In this document: one piece after another, positions 48,623-57,385 of the stretch
Layout of the letters: each line of letters starts with the position of its first letter
Numbering within the stretch: the first letter of the stretch is position 1
Assembly (NCBI RefSeq): GCF_900157385.1
Contig: NZ_LT717701.1
Location: forward strand, 2,062,219 to 2,126,218
Length of the DNA stretch: 64,000 nt
Origin: Mycobacterium terramassiliense
Lineage (GTDB): Bacteria > Actinomycetota > Actinomycetes > Mycobacteriales > Mycobacteriaceae
Reading direction: 5' to 3'
Made by a program: the position numbers and the translations under genes
The notes under the pieces: model-generated
Told to the model about the DNA's origin: nothing
The model's input: only the letters and a program-made list of their open reading frames with translations
Databases searched by the model: none

Positions 48623-49044
48623 AGGTCGCCGGTGAAGTCGGCGGACAACCACCTGTCGGGCCGGATGGTGAAGAGCACCTCCTCGACGCCCTCCATGCTG
48701 CTGACGAACGCGCTGCCGCCTTCCTCGCCGAGGTAACGGATCGCGATGGCCTCCTGCAGTTCCGGCGGGGCGGGAGTGGTGGTGTCGACGACGCTCCCCT
48801 CGACCACCACGTACTGATACGGCGGCTCCTCGCGCTGGACCACCAGCGTCACCGCACCGGTCCGCTCGATGAGCCGGGCCTTGCGGCTGGAGGACCCGGT
48901 CATGATCCGGATGTTGCCGCCGGGTGTGTAGTCGTACCAGATCGGGACGCTGGCCGGCGGACGGCCCTCGGCGGCGACGGACAGGACGCCGACGTGCTTA
49001 TCGCTGAGGAACTGCTGGCGTTCGGTTTCGCTGAAAGCTTTCAT
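48619..49044 (-). CDS. Pyridoxamine 5'-phosphate oxidase-fold protein, probably F420- or FMN-binding
   Basis: The 141-residue split-barrel protein starts FSETERQQFLSDKHVGVLSVAAEGRPPASVPIWY, a pattern typical of small mycobacterial F420-dependent reductases and oxidases of the PPOX class. The middle has GNIRIMTGSSSRKARLI, a cofactor-phosphate binding segment. The substrate is unknown. It converges on, and overlaps by 4 bases, the kinase-like gene. The following gene on the same strand, an SDR, is upstream by 48 bases. Confidence 0.86.
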   Translation of the reverse strand: MKAFSETERQQFLSDKHVGVLSVAAEGRPPASVPIWYDYTPGGNIRIMTGSSSRKARLIERTGAVTLVVQREEPPYQYVVVEGSVVDTTTPAPPELQEAIAIRYLGEEGGSAFVSSMEGVEEVLFTIRPDRWLSADFTGDL

Positions 49045-49092
49045 GCCGGCTAGAAACGCCGGTCGCTAAGGGCTATTCCCGCCGACGGCCGA

Positions 49093-49914
49093 TCAGTATT
49101 GCGTCGAGCCCTGGTCCACCGGGATCCGGGCGGCGGTGATCTTGCGCGACTCGTCGCTGGCCAGCCAGCACACGGTATCGGCGATCTCCTCCGGCTCGGC
49201 GGCCCAGTCGGGCAGGAACGGCGTGAGCATGTTGGACAACTGCGGGTTGGTCTCCACCGCTTTGCCCACCGCGGCGACCATGTCGCCCGTGCCCATCGGC
49301 GTGTTCACCGGCCCCGGATGCACGCTGTTGACCCGGATCGAATGCTTGCCCAACTCGGCGGCGAAGGCGCGGGCCATCCCGGCGACGGCGTGCTTGCTGG
49401 CGGTGTAGTGCACCATGAACGGCTGCATCTTCATCCCGGCCGCGGAACTGATCAGGATGATCGACCCACCGCGGCCGCCTTCGATGATCTTGTCCGCGCC
49501 GGCCATCACGGTGTTCCAGGTGCCGGTCACGTTGATGTCCATGACGTCGCGGAAGTTCTCCGGCGTGATCTCGTTCCAGGCCTGCGGGGCGGCGACGCCG
49601 GCGTTGGCGACGATGATGTCCAATCGCCCGAGCGCGGCGACTCCCGCGTCGACCACCCGGCGAAGTTCGTCGAAGTCACGAACGTCGGTCGCCGTGGCCA
49701 AGATTCGACGGCCCGTCCCTTCGACCAGGCGGACGGTCTCGGCGAGGTCGTCGGGTGTGGCCGAATCGTAGGGGACGCACGACGGGAGCTTGCCCGCGAT
49801 GTCGACGGCGATGATGTCGGCACCCTCCCAAGCCATCCGAACGGCGTGCGCCCGGCCCTGGCCGCGCGCCGCGCCCGTGATGAACGCGACCCTTCCTTCA
49901 AGCCGGCCGCTCAT
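49093..49914 (-). CDS. Mycofactocin-coupled SDR family oxidoreductase
   Basis: The 273-residue short-chain dehydrogenase has the Rossmann motif TGAARGQGRAHAVRMA and the YTASK active site preceded by LISSAAG. The extra segment IAVDIAGKLPSCVPYDSATPDDLAETVRLVE after beta-2 is typical of SDRs that keep NAD bound and use mycofactocin as electron acceptor. Such enzymes oxidise alcohols. ATG at 49914 overlaps the stop of the upstream acyl-CoA dehydrogenase (ATGA), so the pair is coupled. The product alcohol or ketone cannot be deduced. Confidence 0.9.
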   Translation of the reverse strand: MSGRLEGRVAFITGAARGQGRAHAVRMAWEGADIIAVDIAGKLPSCVPYDSATPDDLAETVRLVEGTGRRILATATDVRDFDELRRVVDAGVAALGRLDIIVANAGVAAPQAWNEITPENFRDVMDINVTGTWNTVMAGADKIIEGGRGGSIILISSAAGMKMQPFMVHYTASKHAVAGMARAFAAELGKHSIRVNSVHPGPVNTPMGTGDMVAAVGKAVETNPQLSNMLTPFLPDWAAEPEEIADTVCWLASDESRKITAARIPVDQGSTQY

Positions 49915-51083
49915 CGCTGCGCCGCCTTCACCAGATTCGACCCGATGATCAGGCGCTGGATCTCGCTGGTGCCCTCGTACAACCGCAGCAGGCGCACATC
50001 GCGGTAGATGCGCTCGACGGGGACGCCGTGCATGTAGCCGCTCCCGCCGTGGATCTGCACCGCGAGATCGGCGACCTTTCCGGCCATTTCGGTGCAAAAC
50101 AGCTTGGCCGCCGACGGCGCCACCCGGCGGTCGGAATTGGTGACCCACAGCCGCGCGGCGTCGCGCACCAGCGCCCGACCGGCCAGCACCCCGGTCTGCT
50201 GGTCGGCGAGCATCGCCTGCACCAACTGAAAGCCGCCGATCGGCGTCCCGCCCTGGGTCGCCGTGGCGGCGTACGCCACGGACTCGTCGAGGGCGCGCTG
50301 GGCGGCGCCCACCGCGAGGGCGGCGATGTGAACCCGGCCGCGCGCGAGGGAGGTCATCGCCGCCCGGTAGCCGATGTCCTCGCTGCCGCCGATCAGCGCG
50401 TCGCTCCCGACGCGGACGTCGTTGAAGCCGACGTCGGCAGTCCACGCGCCCTCCTGGCCCATCTTCGCGTCCTTCGCGCCCACCTGAACGCCCGCGGCGT
50501 CCGCCGGCACCAAAAAGACGGCGATCCCCGGGCCCTGGTCGTCGGCCGGCCGGGTGCGCGCGAACACCACGAACAGGTCGGCGACGGGCGCGTTGGTGAT
50601 GAAGCGCTTGTCACCGGAGATCACCCACTGGTCGCCGTCGCGGACGGCCTTGGTTCGCAGGCCGGCCGGGTTCGACCCCGCGCCGGGTTCGGTCAGCGCG
50701 AACGAGGCGACGACCTCGCCGGAGGCCATCGACTCCAGCCAGCGGCGCTTTTGCCCGTCGGTGCCGAACCCGACGAGGACCTGTCCGGCGATGCCGTTGT
50801 TGGTGCCGAACATCGACCGAACGGCCAGCGAGGTGTAGCCCAATTCCATTGCCAGCTCGACGTCTTGGACAAGGTTCAGGCCCAGCCCGCCCCACCGCTG
50901 CGGGATCGCGTACCCGAACAGGCCCATCTTCTTGGCCTGGTCGCGCAGATCGTCCGGCACCCGGTCGTCGGTCAGGATCTCCTGCTCGCGCGGGACGACG
51001 GCGGTCCGCACGAAGTGGCGGGTCTGGGCAAGGATGTCCCGGAAGTCCTCGTCGGGGACTTCCTGGACTTCGGCGGTGGTCAT
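49911..51083 (-). CDS. Acyl-CoA dehydrogenase
   Basis: The 390-residue FAD enzyme introduces a 2,3 double bond into an acyl-CoA. It has the family signatures FALTEPGAGSNPAGLRTKA, WVISGDKRFITNAPVADLFVV, QIHGGSGYMHGVPVERIYRDVR and LYEGTSEIQR. ATG at 51083 is preferred because GAGGAG lies about 8 bases upstream; a longer frame starts at 51104. It is divergent from fabG2, with an AT-rich stretch in between, and is coupled to the mycofactocin SDR downstream. Confidence 0.93.
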   Translation of the reverse strand: MTTAEVQEVPDEDFRDILAQTRHFVRTAVVPREQEILTDDRVPDDLRDQAKKMGLFGYAIPQRWGGLGLNLVQDVELAMELGYTSLAVRSMFGTNNGIAGQVLVGFGTDGQKRRWLESMASGEVVASFALTEPGAGSNPAGLRTKAVRDGDQWVISGDKRFITNAPVADLFVVFARTRPADDQGPGIAVFLVPADAAGVQVGAKDAKMGQEGAWTADVGFNDVRVGSDALIGGSEDIGYRAAMTSLARGRVHIAALAVGAAQRALDESVAYAATATQGGTPIGGFQLVQAMLADQQTGVLAGRALVRDAARLWVTNSDRRVAPSAAKLFCTEMAGKVADLAVQIHGGSGYMHGVPVERIYRDVRLLRLYEGTSEIQRLIIGSNLVKAAQR

Positions 51084-51140
51084 GCGGACGCTCCTCTGTG
51101 GCACTCATCGCTCGGGTTCACCCACCCGGCGCCGGAAGCG

Positions 51141-51166
51141 ATCCTATATGAAATATGATATTCGAC
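51141..51166. promoter_or_regulatory. AT-rich divergent promoter/operator between the acyl-CoA dehydrogenase and fabG2
   Basis: An AT-rich island (TATATGAAATATGATATTC) stands out in GC-rich DNA. It contains TATGAT (51154-51159) as a plus-strand -10 and several ATAT half-sites resembling GntR- or TetR-type operators. The GntR regulator at 55591 is a candidate ligand-sensing partner. Confidence 0.45.
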
Positions 51167-51214
51167 CGTCGGGTACCCCACGACGCAAGCGAACCCAAGG
51201 GAGGCGTGATTCAG

Positions 51215-51955
51215 GTGTCGTTGCTGAACGGTCAGACGGCGGTCGTCACGGGAGGTGCACAAGGGCTGGGCTTCGCCATCGCCCAGCGATTCGTCGCCGA
51301 GGGCGCGCGGGTGGTGCTCGGTGACCTCAACCTGGAGGCCACCGAGGTCGCGGCCAAAGAATTGGGCGGCAGCGAGGTCGCGCTGGCGCAGCGCTGCGAC
51401 GTCACGCAGGCGGCCGAGGTCGAAGCCTTGATCCAGACCGCCATCGAGCGTTTCGGCGGCCTCGACATCATGGTCAACAACGCCGGAATCACCCGCGACG
51501 CGACGATGCGCAAGATGACCGAGGAGCAGTTCGATCAGGTCATCGACGTGCACCTGAAGGGAACCTGGAACGGCATCCGGTTGGCGGCGGCGGTCATGCG
51601 CGAAAACAAGCGCGGCGCCATCGTGAACATGTCGTCGGTGTCGGGCAAGGTCGGCATGATCGGCCAGACCAACTATTCGGCGGCCAAGGCCGGAATCGTC
51701 GGGATGACCAAGGCCGCGGCCAAAGAGCTTGCGTACCTGGGCGTCCGGGTCAACGCGATCGCCCCCGGCCTGATTCGCTCGGCCATGACGGAAGCCATGC
51801 CGCAACGCATTTGGGACGAGAAGGTGGCCGAGATCCCGATGGGTCGCGCCGGTGAGCCCAGCGAAGTCGCCGGCGTCGCGCTGTTCTTGGCCTCCGACCT
51901 GTCCTCCTACATGACCGGCACCGTGATGGAAGTTACCGGCGGCCGGCACATCTGA
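51215..51955 (+). CDS. fabG2: 3-oxoacyl-ACP reductase family SDR FabG2
   Basis: The 246-residue short-chain dehydrogenase reduces a 3-oxoacyl thioester or oxidises the hydroxy form. It has TGGAQGLGFAIAQRF, NNAGITRD, the catalytic Ser in NMSSVSGKVG and YSAAKAGIVG (YxxxK). It is very close to Rv1350. GTG at 51215 is chosen: AGGGAGG (51198-51204) is 10 bases away and homology starts there; ATG 51155 and GTG 51206 are less likely. It leads an operon with thiolase, CoA-transferase, acyl-CoA dehydrogenase and GntR genes, suggesting a beta-oxidation-like role here. Confidence 0.95.
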   Translation: MSLLNGQTAVVTGGAQGLGFAIAQRFVAEGARVVLGDLNLEATEVAAKELGGSEVALAQRCDVTQAAEVEALIQTAIERFGGLDIMVNNAGITRDATMRKMTEEQFDQVIDVHLKGTWNGIRLAAAVMRENKRGAIVNMSSVSGKVGMIGQTNYSAAKAGIVGMTKAAAKELAYLGVRVNAIAPGLIRSAMTEAMPQRIWDEKVAEIPMGRAGEPSEVAGVALFLASDLSSYMTGTVMEVTGGRHI

Positions 51956-51979
51956 CCGGATCTGAACGGAGAAGGGGCA

Positions 51980-53197
51980 ATGCGCGAAACCGTCATCTGC
52001 GAGCCCGTACGCACGCCGATTGGCCGCTACGGCGGAATGTTCAAGTCGCTGACCGCCGTCGACCTCGGCGTTGCCGCCCTCCAGGGGCTGCTGGCGCGGA
52101 CCGGCATTTCGCCCGAGGCGGTCGAGGACGTCATCCTCGGCCACTGCTACCCCAGCAGCGAGGCGCCCGCGATCGGGCGCGTCGTCGCGCTGGATTCCGG
52201 CCTGCCGGTGACGGTTCCGGGGATGCAGGTCGACCGGCGCTGCGGGTCGGGGCTGCAGGCGGTGATCCAGGCGTGCCTGCAAGTCGGCAACGGCGACAAC
52301 GACGTCGTCATCGCCGGCGGCTGCGAAAGCATGAGCAACGTCGCCTTCTATTCCACCGACATGCGCTGGGGCGGAGCCCGTAGCGGCGTCCGGGTGCACG
52401 ACGGGCTCGCGCGGGGCCGCACGACCGCCGGTGGCCGGCACTACCCGGTGCCGGGCGGGATGCTGGAGACCGCCGAGAATCTGCGCCGCCAGTACGGCAT
52501 TTCGCGTCTCGAGCAAGACGAGCTCGCGGTGCGCTCGCATCAGCGCGCGGTGGCCGCGCAGAAGGACGGCATCATGGCCGAGGAGATCATCGGAGTCGCG
52601 GTGCGCACCCGCCAGGGCGAAGAACTGATCGACACCGACGAGCATCCGCGCGCCGACACCTCGGTGGAGTCGCTGAGCAAGCTCAAACCCGTTCTGCTGG
52701 GCGAGGATCCGGAGGCGACCGTCACGGCCGGCAACGCCAGCGGGCAGAACGACGCCGCGTCGATGTGCGTGGTGACCACGCCGGAGAAGGCAGGCGAATT
52801 GGGGCTGACGCCGTTGGTCCGCTTGGTGTCCTGGGGTTCGGCCGGCGTGGCCCCGAACATCATGGGCATCGGCCCGGTTCCCGCGACCGAGGTCGCGCTC
52901 GCCAAGGCTGGCCTGCGCCTTTCCGACGTCGACCTGATCGAGCTCAACGAAGCCTTCGCGGCACAGGCGCTTGCGGTGATGCGGGAATGGAATTTCGGCG
53001 CCGCCGACCATGACCGGACCAACGTGCACGGGTCGGGGATCTCGCTGGGGCATCCCGTCGGGGCGACCGGTGGGAGGATGCTGGCCACCCTGGCCCGCGA
53101 ACTGGGCCGCCGCCAGGCGCGCTACGGGTTGGAGACCATGTGCATCGGCGGCGGCCAGGGGCTTGCCGCGATCTTCGAACGGGTTGCCCCGGCGTGA
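51980..53197 (+). CDS. Acetyl-CoA C-acyltransferase (thiolase)
   Basis: The 405-residue thiolase has nucleophile Cys88 in DRRCGSGLQA, LNEAFAAQAL, His in LGHPVGATGGR and Cys in MCIGGGQG. It would split 3-ketoacyl-CoA to a shortened acyl-CoA plus acetyl-CoA or propionyl-CoA. A GGAGAAGGGG ribosome binding site lies just before the ATG. It begins 24 bases after fabG2 and its stop overlaps the CoA-transferase start as GTGA, so these genes are one operon. Confidence 0.94.
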   Translation: MRETVICEPVRTPIGRYGGMFKSLTAVDLGVAALQGLLARTGISPEAVEDVILGHCYPSSEAPAIGRVVALDSGLPVTVPGMQVDRRCGSGLQAVIQACLQVGNGDNDVVIAGGCESMSNVAFYSTDMRWGGARSGVRVHDGLARGRTTAGGRHYPVPGGMLETAENLRRQYGISRLEQDELAVRSHQRAVAAQKDGIMAEEIIGVAVRTRQGEELIDTDEHPRADTSVESLSKLKPVLLGEDPEATVTAGNASGQNDAASMCVVTTPEKAGELGLTPLVRLVSWGSAGVAPNIMGIGPVPATEVALAKAGLRLSDVDLIELNEAFAAQALAVMREWNFGAADHDRTNVHGSGISLGHPVGATGGRMLATLARELGRRQARYGLETMCIGGGQGLAAIFERVAPA

Positions 53198-54396
53198 CCG
53201 GCCCCCTGAGCGGCCTCACCGTCGTCGAGGTATCCAGCTTCGTCGCGGCACCGCTGTGCGGCATGACGCTGGGTCAGCTCGGCGCGCAGGTGATTCGCGT
53301 CGACCCGATCGGCGGGGCCTCCGACGTCCACCGATGGCCGCTGGCCGCGGGCGGTGGGTCGATCTACTGGACCGGGCTGAACAAGGGAAAGCGTTCGGCC
53401 ACCATCGATCAGCGTTCGACCGAGGGCCAGCAGCTCGTCCAGCGCCTCATCGTCGAGGGCGACGGCGTCGTCGTCACCAACGCCGCCGGCCTGTCCTGGC
53501 TGAGCCATGACGTGCTGGCCGCCAAGCGTTCCGACGTCATCCACGTCCAGTTGCTCGGGCGCGGCGACGGATCCACGGCGGTGGATTACACCGTCAACGC
53601 CGGCGTCGGGTACCCGCTCGTCACCGGTCCGGCCGGGCATGCCGGCCCGATCAACCACGTGCTGCCCGCGTGGGACGTGTGTTGCGGCCTGTACGCGGCG
53701 CTCGCCGTGGTCACCGCCGTCCGCCACCGCGACCGGGCCGGCGTCGGCGCACGCGTCAGCCTGGCGCTGGAGGACGTGGCGCTGGCCACGGCGGGAAATC
53801 TCGGGCTGCTGACCGAGCCTCAGGTCAACGGGACGCAGCGACAACGGCTGGGCAATGCCATCTACGGCCAGTACGGCCAGGACTTCACCAGCCGGGACGG
53901 TGCCGCTTTCATGGTGGTCACCTTGACGCGCAGGCACTTTCGCGACCTCGTCGACGTGACCGGCACGGGCGCCGCGGTGTCGGCGCTCGAGGGGGCGCTG
54001 GGCGTGGACTTCGGGTCGGAGGGCGACCGCTATCGCTATCGCGACGCGCTGTCGGGACTGTTCGCCACCTGGTTCGCCGACCACACGGGCGACGAGGTCA
54101 CCGCCGCGCTGTCGGGCACCACCGTGCTGTTCGAGCGGTACAGCACCTTCGCCGACGTCGCGGCGGGCCCGAAGGTGACCGCCAATCCGCTGTTCTCCCG
54201 GCTGCACCAGCCCGGCGTCGGGGAGTACTGGGCCCCCGGCTTGCCGGCGGCGTTCGACGGCGCCCACCCCGCCGGTGCGCCCGCGCCCGCGCTGGGGCAA
54301 GACACCGCCGACGTGCTCACCCAACGTCTGGGCCTGACGCCCGCGGACATCGCGCGCCTGACGAGCGCACGGACGATAGGAGAAGTCAGCGCATGA
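53194..54396 (+). CDS. CaiB/BaiF-family (class III) CoA-transferase
   Basis: The 400-residue protein moves CoA between carboxylic acids, activating the pathway substrate without ATP. The family start GLTVVEVSSFVAAPLCGMTLGQLGAQVIRVDP and NKGKRSATIDQRSTEGQQL are clear. The usual catalytic Asp seems to lie in the NHVLPAWDVCCGLYAALAV region, but this should be checked by alignment. GTG start at 53194 overlaps the thiolase stop. The stop overlaps the next start (ATGA). Confidence 0.9.
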   Translation: MTGPLSGLTVVEVSSFVAAPLCGMTLGQLGAQVIRVDPIGGASDVHRWPLAAGGGSIYWTGLNKGKRSATIDQRSTEGQQLVQRLIVEGDGVVVTNAAGLSWLSHDVLAAKRSDVIHVQLLGRGDGSTAVDYTVNAGVGYPLVTGPAGHAGPINHVLPAWDVCCGLYAALAVVTAVRHRDRAGVGARVSLALEDVALATAGNLGLLTEPQVNGTQRQRLGNAIYGQYGQDFTSRDGAAFMVVTLTRRHFRDLVDVTGTGAAVSALEGALGVDFGSEGDRYRYRDALSGLFATWFADHTGDEVTAALSGTTVLFERYSTFADVAAGPKVTANPLFSRLHQPGVGEYWAPGLPAAFDGAHPAGAPAPALGQDTADVLTQRLGLTPADIARLTSARTIGEVSA

Positions 54397-55586
54397 CCAA
54401 ACTCGCCCAGACCCTCGGCCTGACCGACTTCCAGACCGAGATCATCGCCACGGTGCGGCAATTCGTCGACAAGGAAGTCATCCCCAACGCGCCGGAACTC
54501 GAACGCGGCGACACCTACCCCCAGCACATCGTCGACCAGATGCGCGAAATGGGCTTGTTCGGCCTGATGATCCCCCAGGAGTACGGCGGGCTGGGGGAGT
54601 CGCTGTTGACCTACGCGCTGTGCGTCGAGGAGCTGGCGCGCGGGTGGATGAGCGTATCCGGGGTGCTCAACACGCATTTCATCGTGGCGTACATGCTGCG
54701 CCAGCACGGCACCGACGCCCAGAAGCAACGGTTCCTGCCGCGGATGGCGACCGGCGAGTCCCGCGGCGCGTTCTCCATGTCCGAGCCGGAGCTGGGCTCC
54801 GACGTCGCCGCGATCCGGACCCGGGCCGTGCGCGACCCGGATGGCAACTACACGATCAACGGCCAGAAGATGTGGCTGACCAACGGCGGCAGTTCGACGC
54901 TGATCGCCGTGTTGGTGCGCACCGACGAGGGCGCCGACAAGCCGCACCGCAACCTCACCGCGTTCCTCGTCGAAAAGCCGACCGGGTTCGGCGAAGTCGT
55001 GCCCGGCCTGGTGATACCCGGCAAGATCGACAAGCTGGGCTACAAGGGCATCGACACCACCGAGCTCATCTTCGACGGCTACCGGGCCGGCGCCGACGAC
55101 GTCCTCGGCGGCACACCGGGTCAGGGCTTCTTCCAGATGATGGACGGCATCGAGGTCGGCCGGGTCAACGTCTCGGCCCGGGCGTGCGGCATCGGCGTCC
55201 GCGCCTTCGAGCTCGCCGTGCGGTACGCCCAGCAGCGGCACACCTTCGGCAAGCCGATCGCCGAGCACCAGGCCATCGCGTTCCAGTTGGCCGAGATGGC
55301 GACCAAAGTGGAAGCGGCGCATCTGATGATGGTGAATGCGGCGCGACTGAAAGATTCCGGTGAGCGCAACGACGTCGCCGCCGGAATGGCCAAATACCTT
55401 GCCAGTGAATATTGCTCCGAGGTCACCCAGCAGAGCTTCCGGATCCACGGCGGCTACGGCTACTCCAAGGAATACGAGATCGAACGGCTGATGCGCGACG
55501 CCCCATTCCTGCTCATCGGCGAGGGGACCAGCGAAATCCAGAAGTCGATCATCAGCAAGCGACTGCTCGCCGAGTATCAGGTGTGA
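54393..55586 (+). CDS. Acyl-CoA dehydrogenase
   Basis: The 397-residue FAD enzyme carries FSMSEPELGSDVAAIRTRAV, YTINGQKMWLTNGGSSTLIAV, QRHTFGKPIAEHQAIAFQLAEMA, FRIHGGYGYSKEYEIERLMRDA and IGEGTSEIQK with the region of the catalytic Glu. Similarity to short/branched-chain dehydrogenases is suggested by these motifs. It is translationally coupled to the CoA-transferase and is followed 4 bases later by the GntR regulator. Confidence 0.94.
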   Translation: MTKLAQTLGLTDFQTEIIATVRQFVDKEVIPNAPELERGDTYPQHIVDQMREMGLFGLMIPQEYGGLGESLLTYALCVEELARGWMSVSGVLNTHFIVAYMLRQHGTDAQKQRFLPRMATGESRGAFSMSEPELGSDVAAIRTRAVRDPDGNYTINGQKMWLTNGGSSTLIAVLVRTDEGADKPHRNLTAFLVEKPTGFGEVVPGLVIPGKIDKLGYKGIDTTELIFDGYRAGADDVLGGTPGQGFFQMMDGIEVGRVNVSARACGIGVRAFELAVRYAQQRHTFGKPIAEHQAIAFQLAEMATKVEAAHLMMVNAARLKDSGERNDVAAGMAKYLASEYCSEVTQQSFRIHGGYGYSKEYEIERLMRDAPFLLIGEGTSEIQKSIISKRLLAEYQV

Positions 55587-55590
55587 CGCG

Positions 55591-56283
55591 ATGACCGTTC
55601 CGGATTTCGCCGCGCGAACCCAACTTTCCGACGACGTCGCGCGCCTGATCCGCACCAGGATCTTCGATGGCGGCTACGCCGCGGGGTCCTACATCCGGCT
55701 GGATCAACTGGCGGCGGAGCTGGGGATCAGCGTCACACCGGTGCGTGAGGCGCTGTTCGCGCTGCGCGCCGAAGGCTTGATCGCCCAGCAGCCGCACCGC
55801 GGCTTTGTGGTGTTGCCGGTGACCGGGCGCGACGTCGCCGACGTGGCGAACGTGCAGGGCTACGTTGGCGGGGAGCTCGCCGCACGGGCCGCGGTCAACA
55901 TCACCGACGACCAACTGCGCGAACTCAAACAGATCCAGGCGGAGCTCGAAGAAGCCTATGCCGGCGCCGACAACGACAGGACCGTCCGCCTCAACCACGA
56001 GTTTCACCGGGCCATCAATGTCGCCGCGGATTCGCCCAAACTCGCGCAGCTGATGTCGCAGATCACCCGTTACGCACCGGAATCGGTGTTTCCCGCGATC
56101 GAAGGCTGGCCGGAGCAGTCGATGAGGGATCATCGGCGGATCCTGTCCGCGCTCAAAAAACACGACGACGAGCTCGCGCGGGCGGCGATGTCGCAGCACC
56201 TCGCCGCCGGCGCGGTGCCGCTGATCGAGCACCTCGCCGCGCGCGGGGTCGTGGTCGACGGGAGCCATCCGACCTCGGGTTAG
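55591..56283 (+). CDS. GntR-family (FCD) transcriptional regulator
   Basis: The 230-residue regulator has an N-terminal winged helix (LSDDVARLIRTRIFDGGYAAGSYIRLDQLAAELGISVTPVREALFALRAEGLI, in parts) and an all-helical FCD effector domain with a metal-binding pattern (LNHEFHRAI, DHRRILSALKKHD). It lies 4 bases after the acyl-CoA dehydrogenase, so it is cotranscribed with the operon it probably controls. A candidate operator is the AT-rich stretch at 51141-51166. The effector is probably an acyl-CoA or carboxylic acid, by family. Confidence 0.92.
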   Translation: MTVPDFAARTQLSDDVARLIRTRIFDGGYAAGSYIRLDQLAAELGISVTPVREALFALRAEGLIAQQPHRGFVVLPVTGRDVADVANVQGYVGGELAARAAVNITDDQLRELKQIQAELEEAYAGADNDRTVRLNHEFHRAINVAADSPKLAQLMSQITRYAPESVFPAIEGWPEQSMRDHRRILSALKKHDDELARAAMSQHLAAGAVPLIEHLAARGVVVDGSHPTSG

Positions 56284-56352
56284 CTGTTGTTGCCAGGGCA
56301 CGTCTGGGCATAGGCTGCGATCGGAGGGGGCAACAACATAGAGCGAGGAAAC

Positions 56353-56715
56353 GTGCCCCGAACTATTTGCGCATCGGCACTGTTCGTTGCATCCGTGGTG
56401 GCGATCGCCCTTGCGCCGCCGGCGGTCGCCGACCCGCTCGATCCGATTCCCGGCAACGGTGTTTTTGTGGTAGGGCCTGACATCGCGCCGGGCCTGTACC
56501 ACACAGGCGGTTCGGGGTCGGCCTTCGGAGTGTGGATCAATAACGTGCCCACCCAGGATTCGATGTGTTCGTGGTTCACCTACAGCACGCCCGACGCGAA
56601 CAAGGACCATGTGCTCCAGACGAACACCTCGATCGGCCCGATGTTCGCGAACATCAACTCTTCGGTCAAGGCCTTCGAGTCGCAGAACTGCCAACCCTGG
56701 ACGCGGGTCCCCTAA
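56353..56715 (+). CDS. Secreted protein of unknown function
   Basis: The 120-residue product starts at GTG 56353 behind a GAGGAA ribosome binding site. A Sec signal peptide is clear (ALFVASVVAIALAPPAVA, likely cut after Ala26). The mature part of about 94 residues has GNGVFVVGPDIAPGLYHTGG, a pattern found in several small exported mycobacterial proteins, and two cysteines that could form a disulfide. A TAGGCT about 40 bases upstream may be the -10. The function is unknown. The stop overlaps the convergent methyltransferase gene by 4 bases. Confidence 0.85.
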   Translation: MPRTICASALFVASVVAIALAPPAVADPLDPIPGNGVFVVGPDIAPGLYHTGGSGSAFGVWINNVPTQDSMCSWFTYSTPDANKDHVLQTNTSIGPMFANINSSVKAFESQNCQPWTRVP

Positions 56716-57383
56716 GCCTGCCGACGGACGGCGCGATAGATGGAGATAGATCCGCTGAGCGTCTCGAAGACGCGCGTCTCCTGGACATCCTCAAACCCGA
56801 CGTCGGTCATCAGCTCGGGCAGCACGCCTTGAGCGTTCGGCTCGGTGTTGTCGAAGCCGTCGCCCTTCTGGACCATTCGGAACCGACTGCGCATCTTCGG
56901 CGTGCGCTGCAAGCCATAGTCCGCGACATGCAAGCTGCCGCCCACCGCGAGCGCCGCGTACATCGACGCCAGTCCGGAGCGCTTCTCCGCCAGCGGGACT
57001 TGATGAAACATCAACGAGGACAGCACCTTTGTGACGCGACGACCGCGCAGCAAGTCGGCGCTGTCACGCGCGAAACCGGCCAGCAGCTCCACCGGCGTCC
57101 CCACCCCGGCAAGCTTCGCGCGAGCGCGCCGGCGGATCGCGTCGTCGGGATCGATTCCGATCAATCTAGCCGTTGGGCAGGCCCGCGCCAGCAATCGCAG
57201 TTGCGTGCCCGTTCCGCACCCGATGTCGGCGATGACGTCGCCCCGCGCGGGTGCCACTTGCTTCAGCAGCGCCGGGCGCCAGTGGCGCGCGCGGGTCAGC
57301 AGGAAGCTCAGGACGTCGTACGTCCATAGCTGTGGCGCTGCCGGTACGAAATCCTTGGCGGGTTGCTCGCCCATTCCGGCCAT
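56712..57383 (-). CDS. Class I SAM-dependent methyltransferase
   Basis: The 223-residue protein has motif I VIADIGCGTGTQLRLLARACP (in part), acidic motif LIGIDPDDAI and post-I GGSLHVADYGLQ, as in UbiE-type C- or O-methyltransferases. An N-terminal PQLWTYDVLSFLLTRARHW helix may form the substrate lid. The substrate is unknown. It follows the first AMP-binding ligase by 2 bases on the same strand, so it ends the long leftward operon that begins beyond the right edge. Confidence 0.88.
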   Translation of the reverse strand: MAGMGEQPAKDFVPAAPQLWTYDVLSFLLTRARHWRPALLKQVAPARGDVIADIGCGTGTQLRLLARACPTARLIGIDPDDAIRRRARAKLAGVGTPVELLAGFARDSADLLRGRRVTKVLSSLMFHQVPLAEKRSGLASMYAALAVGGSLHVADYGLQRTPKMRSRFRMVQKGDGFDNTEPNAQGVLPELMTDVGFEDVQETRVFETLSGSISIYRAVRRQA

Positions 57384-57385
57384 CG

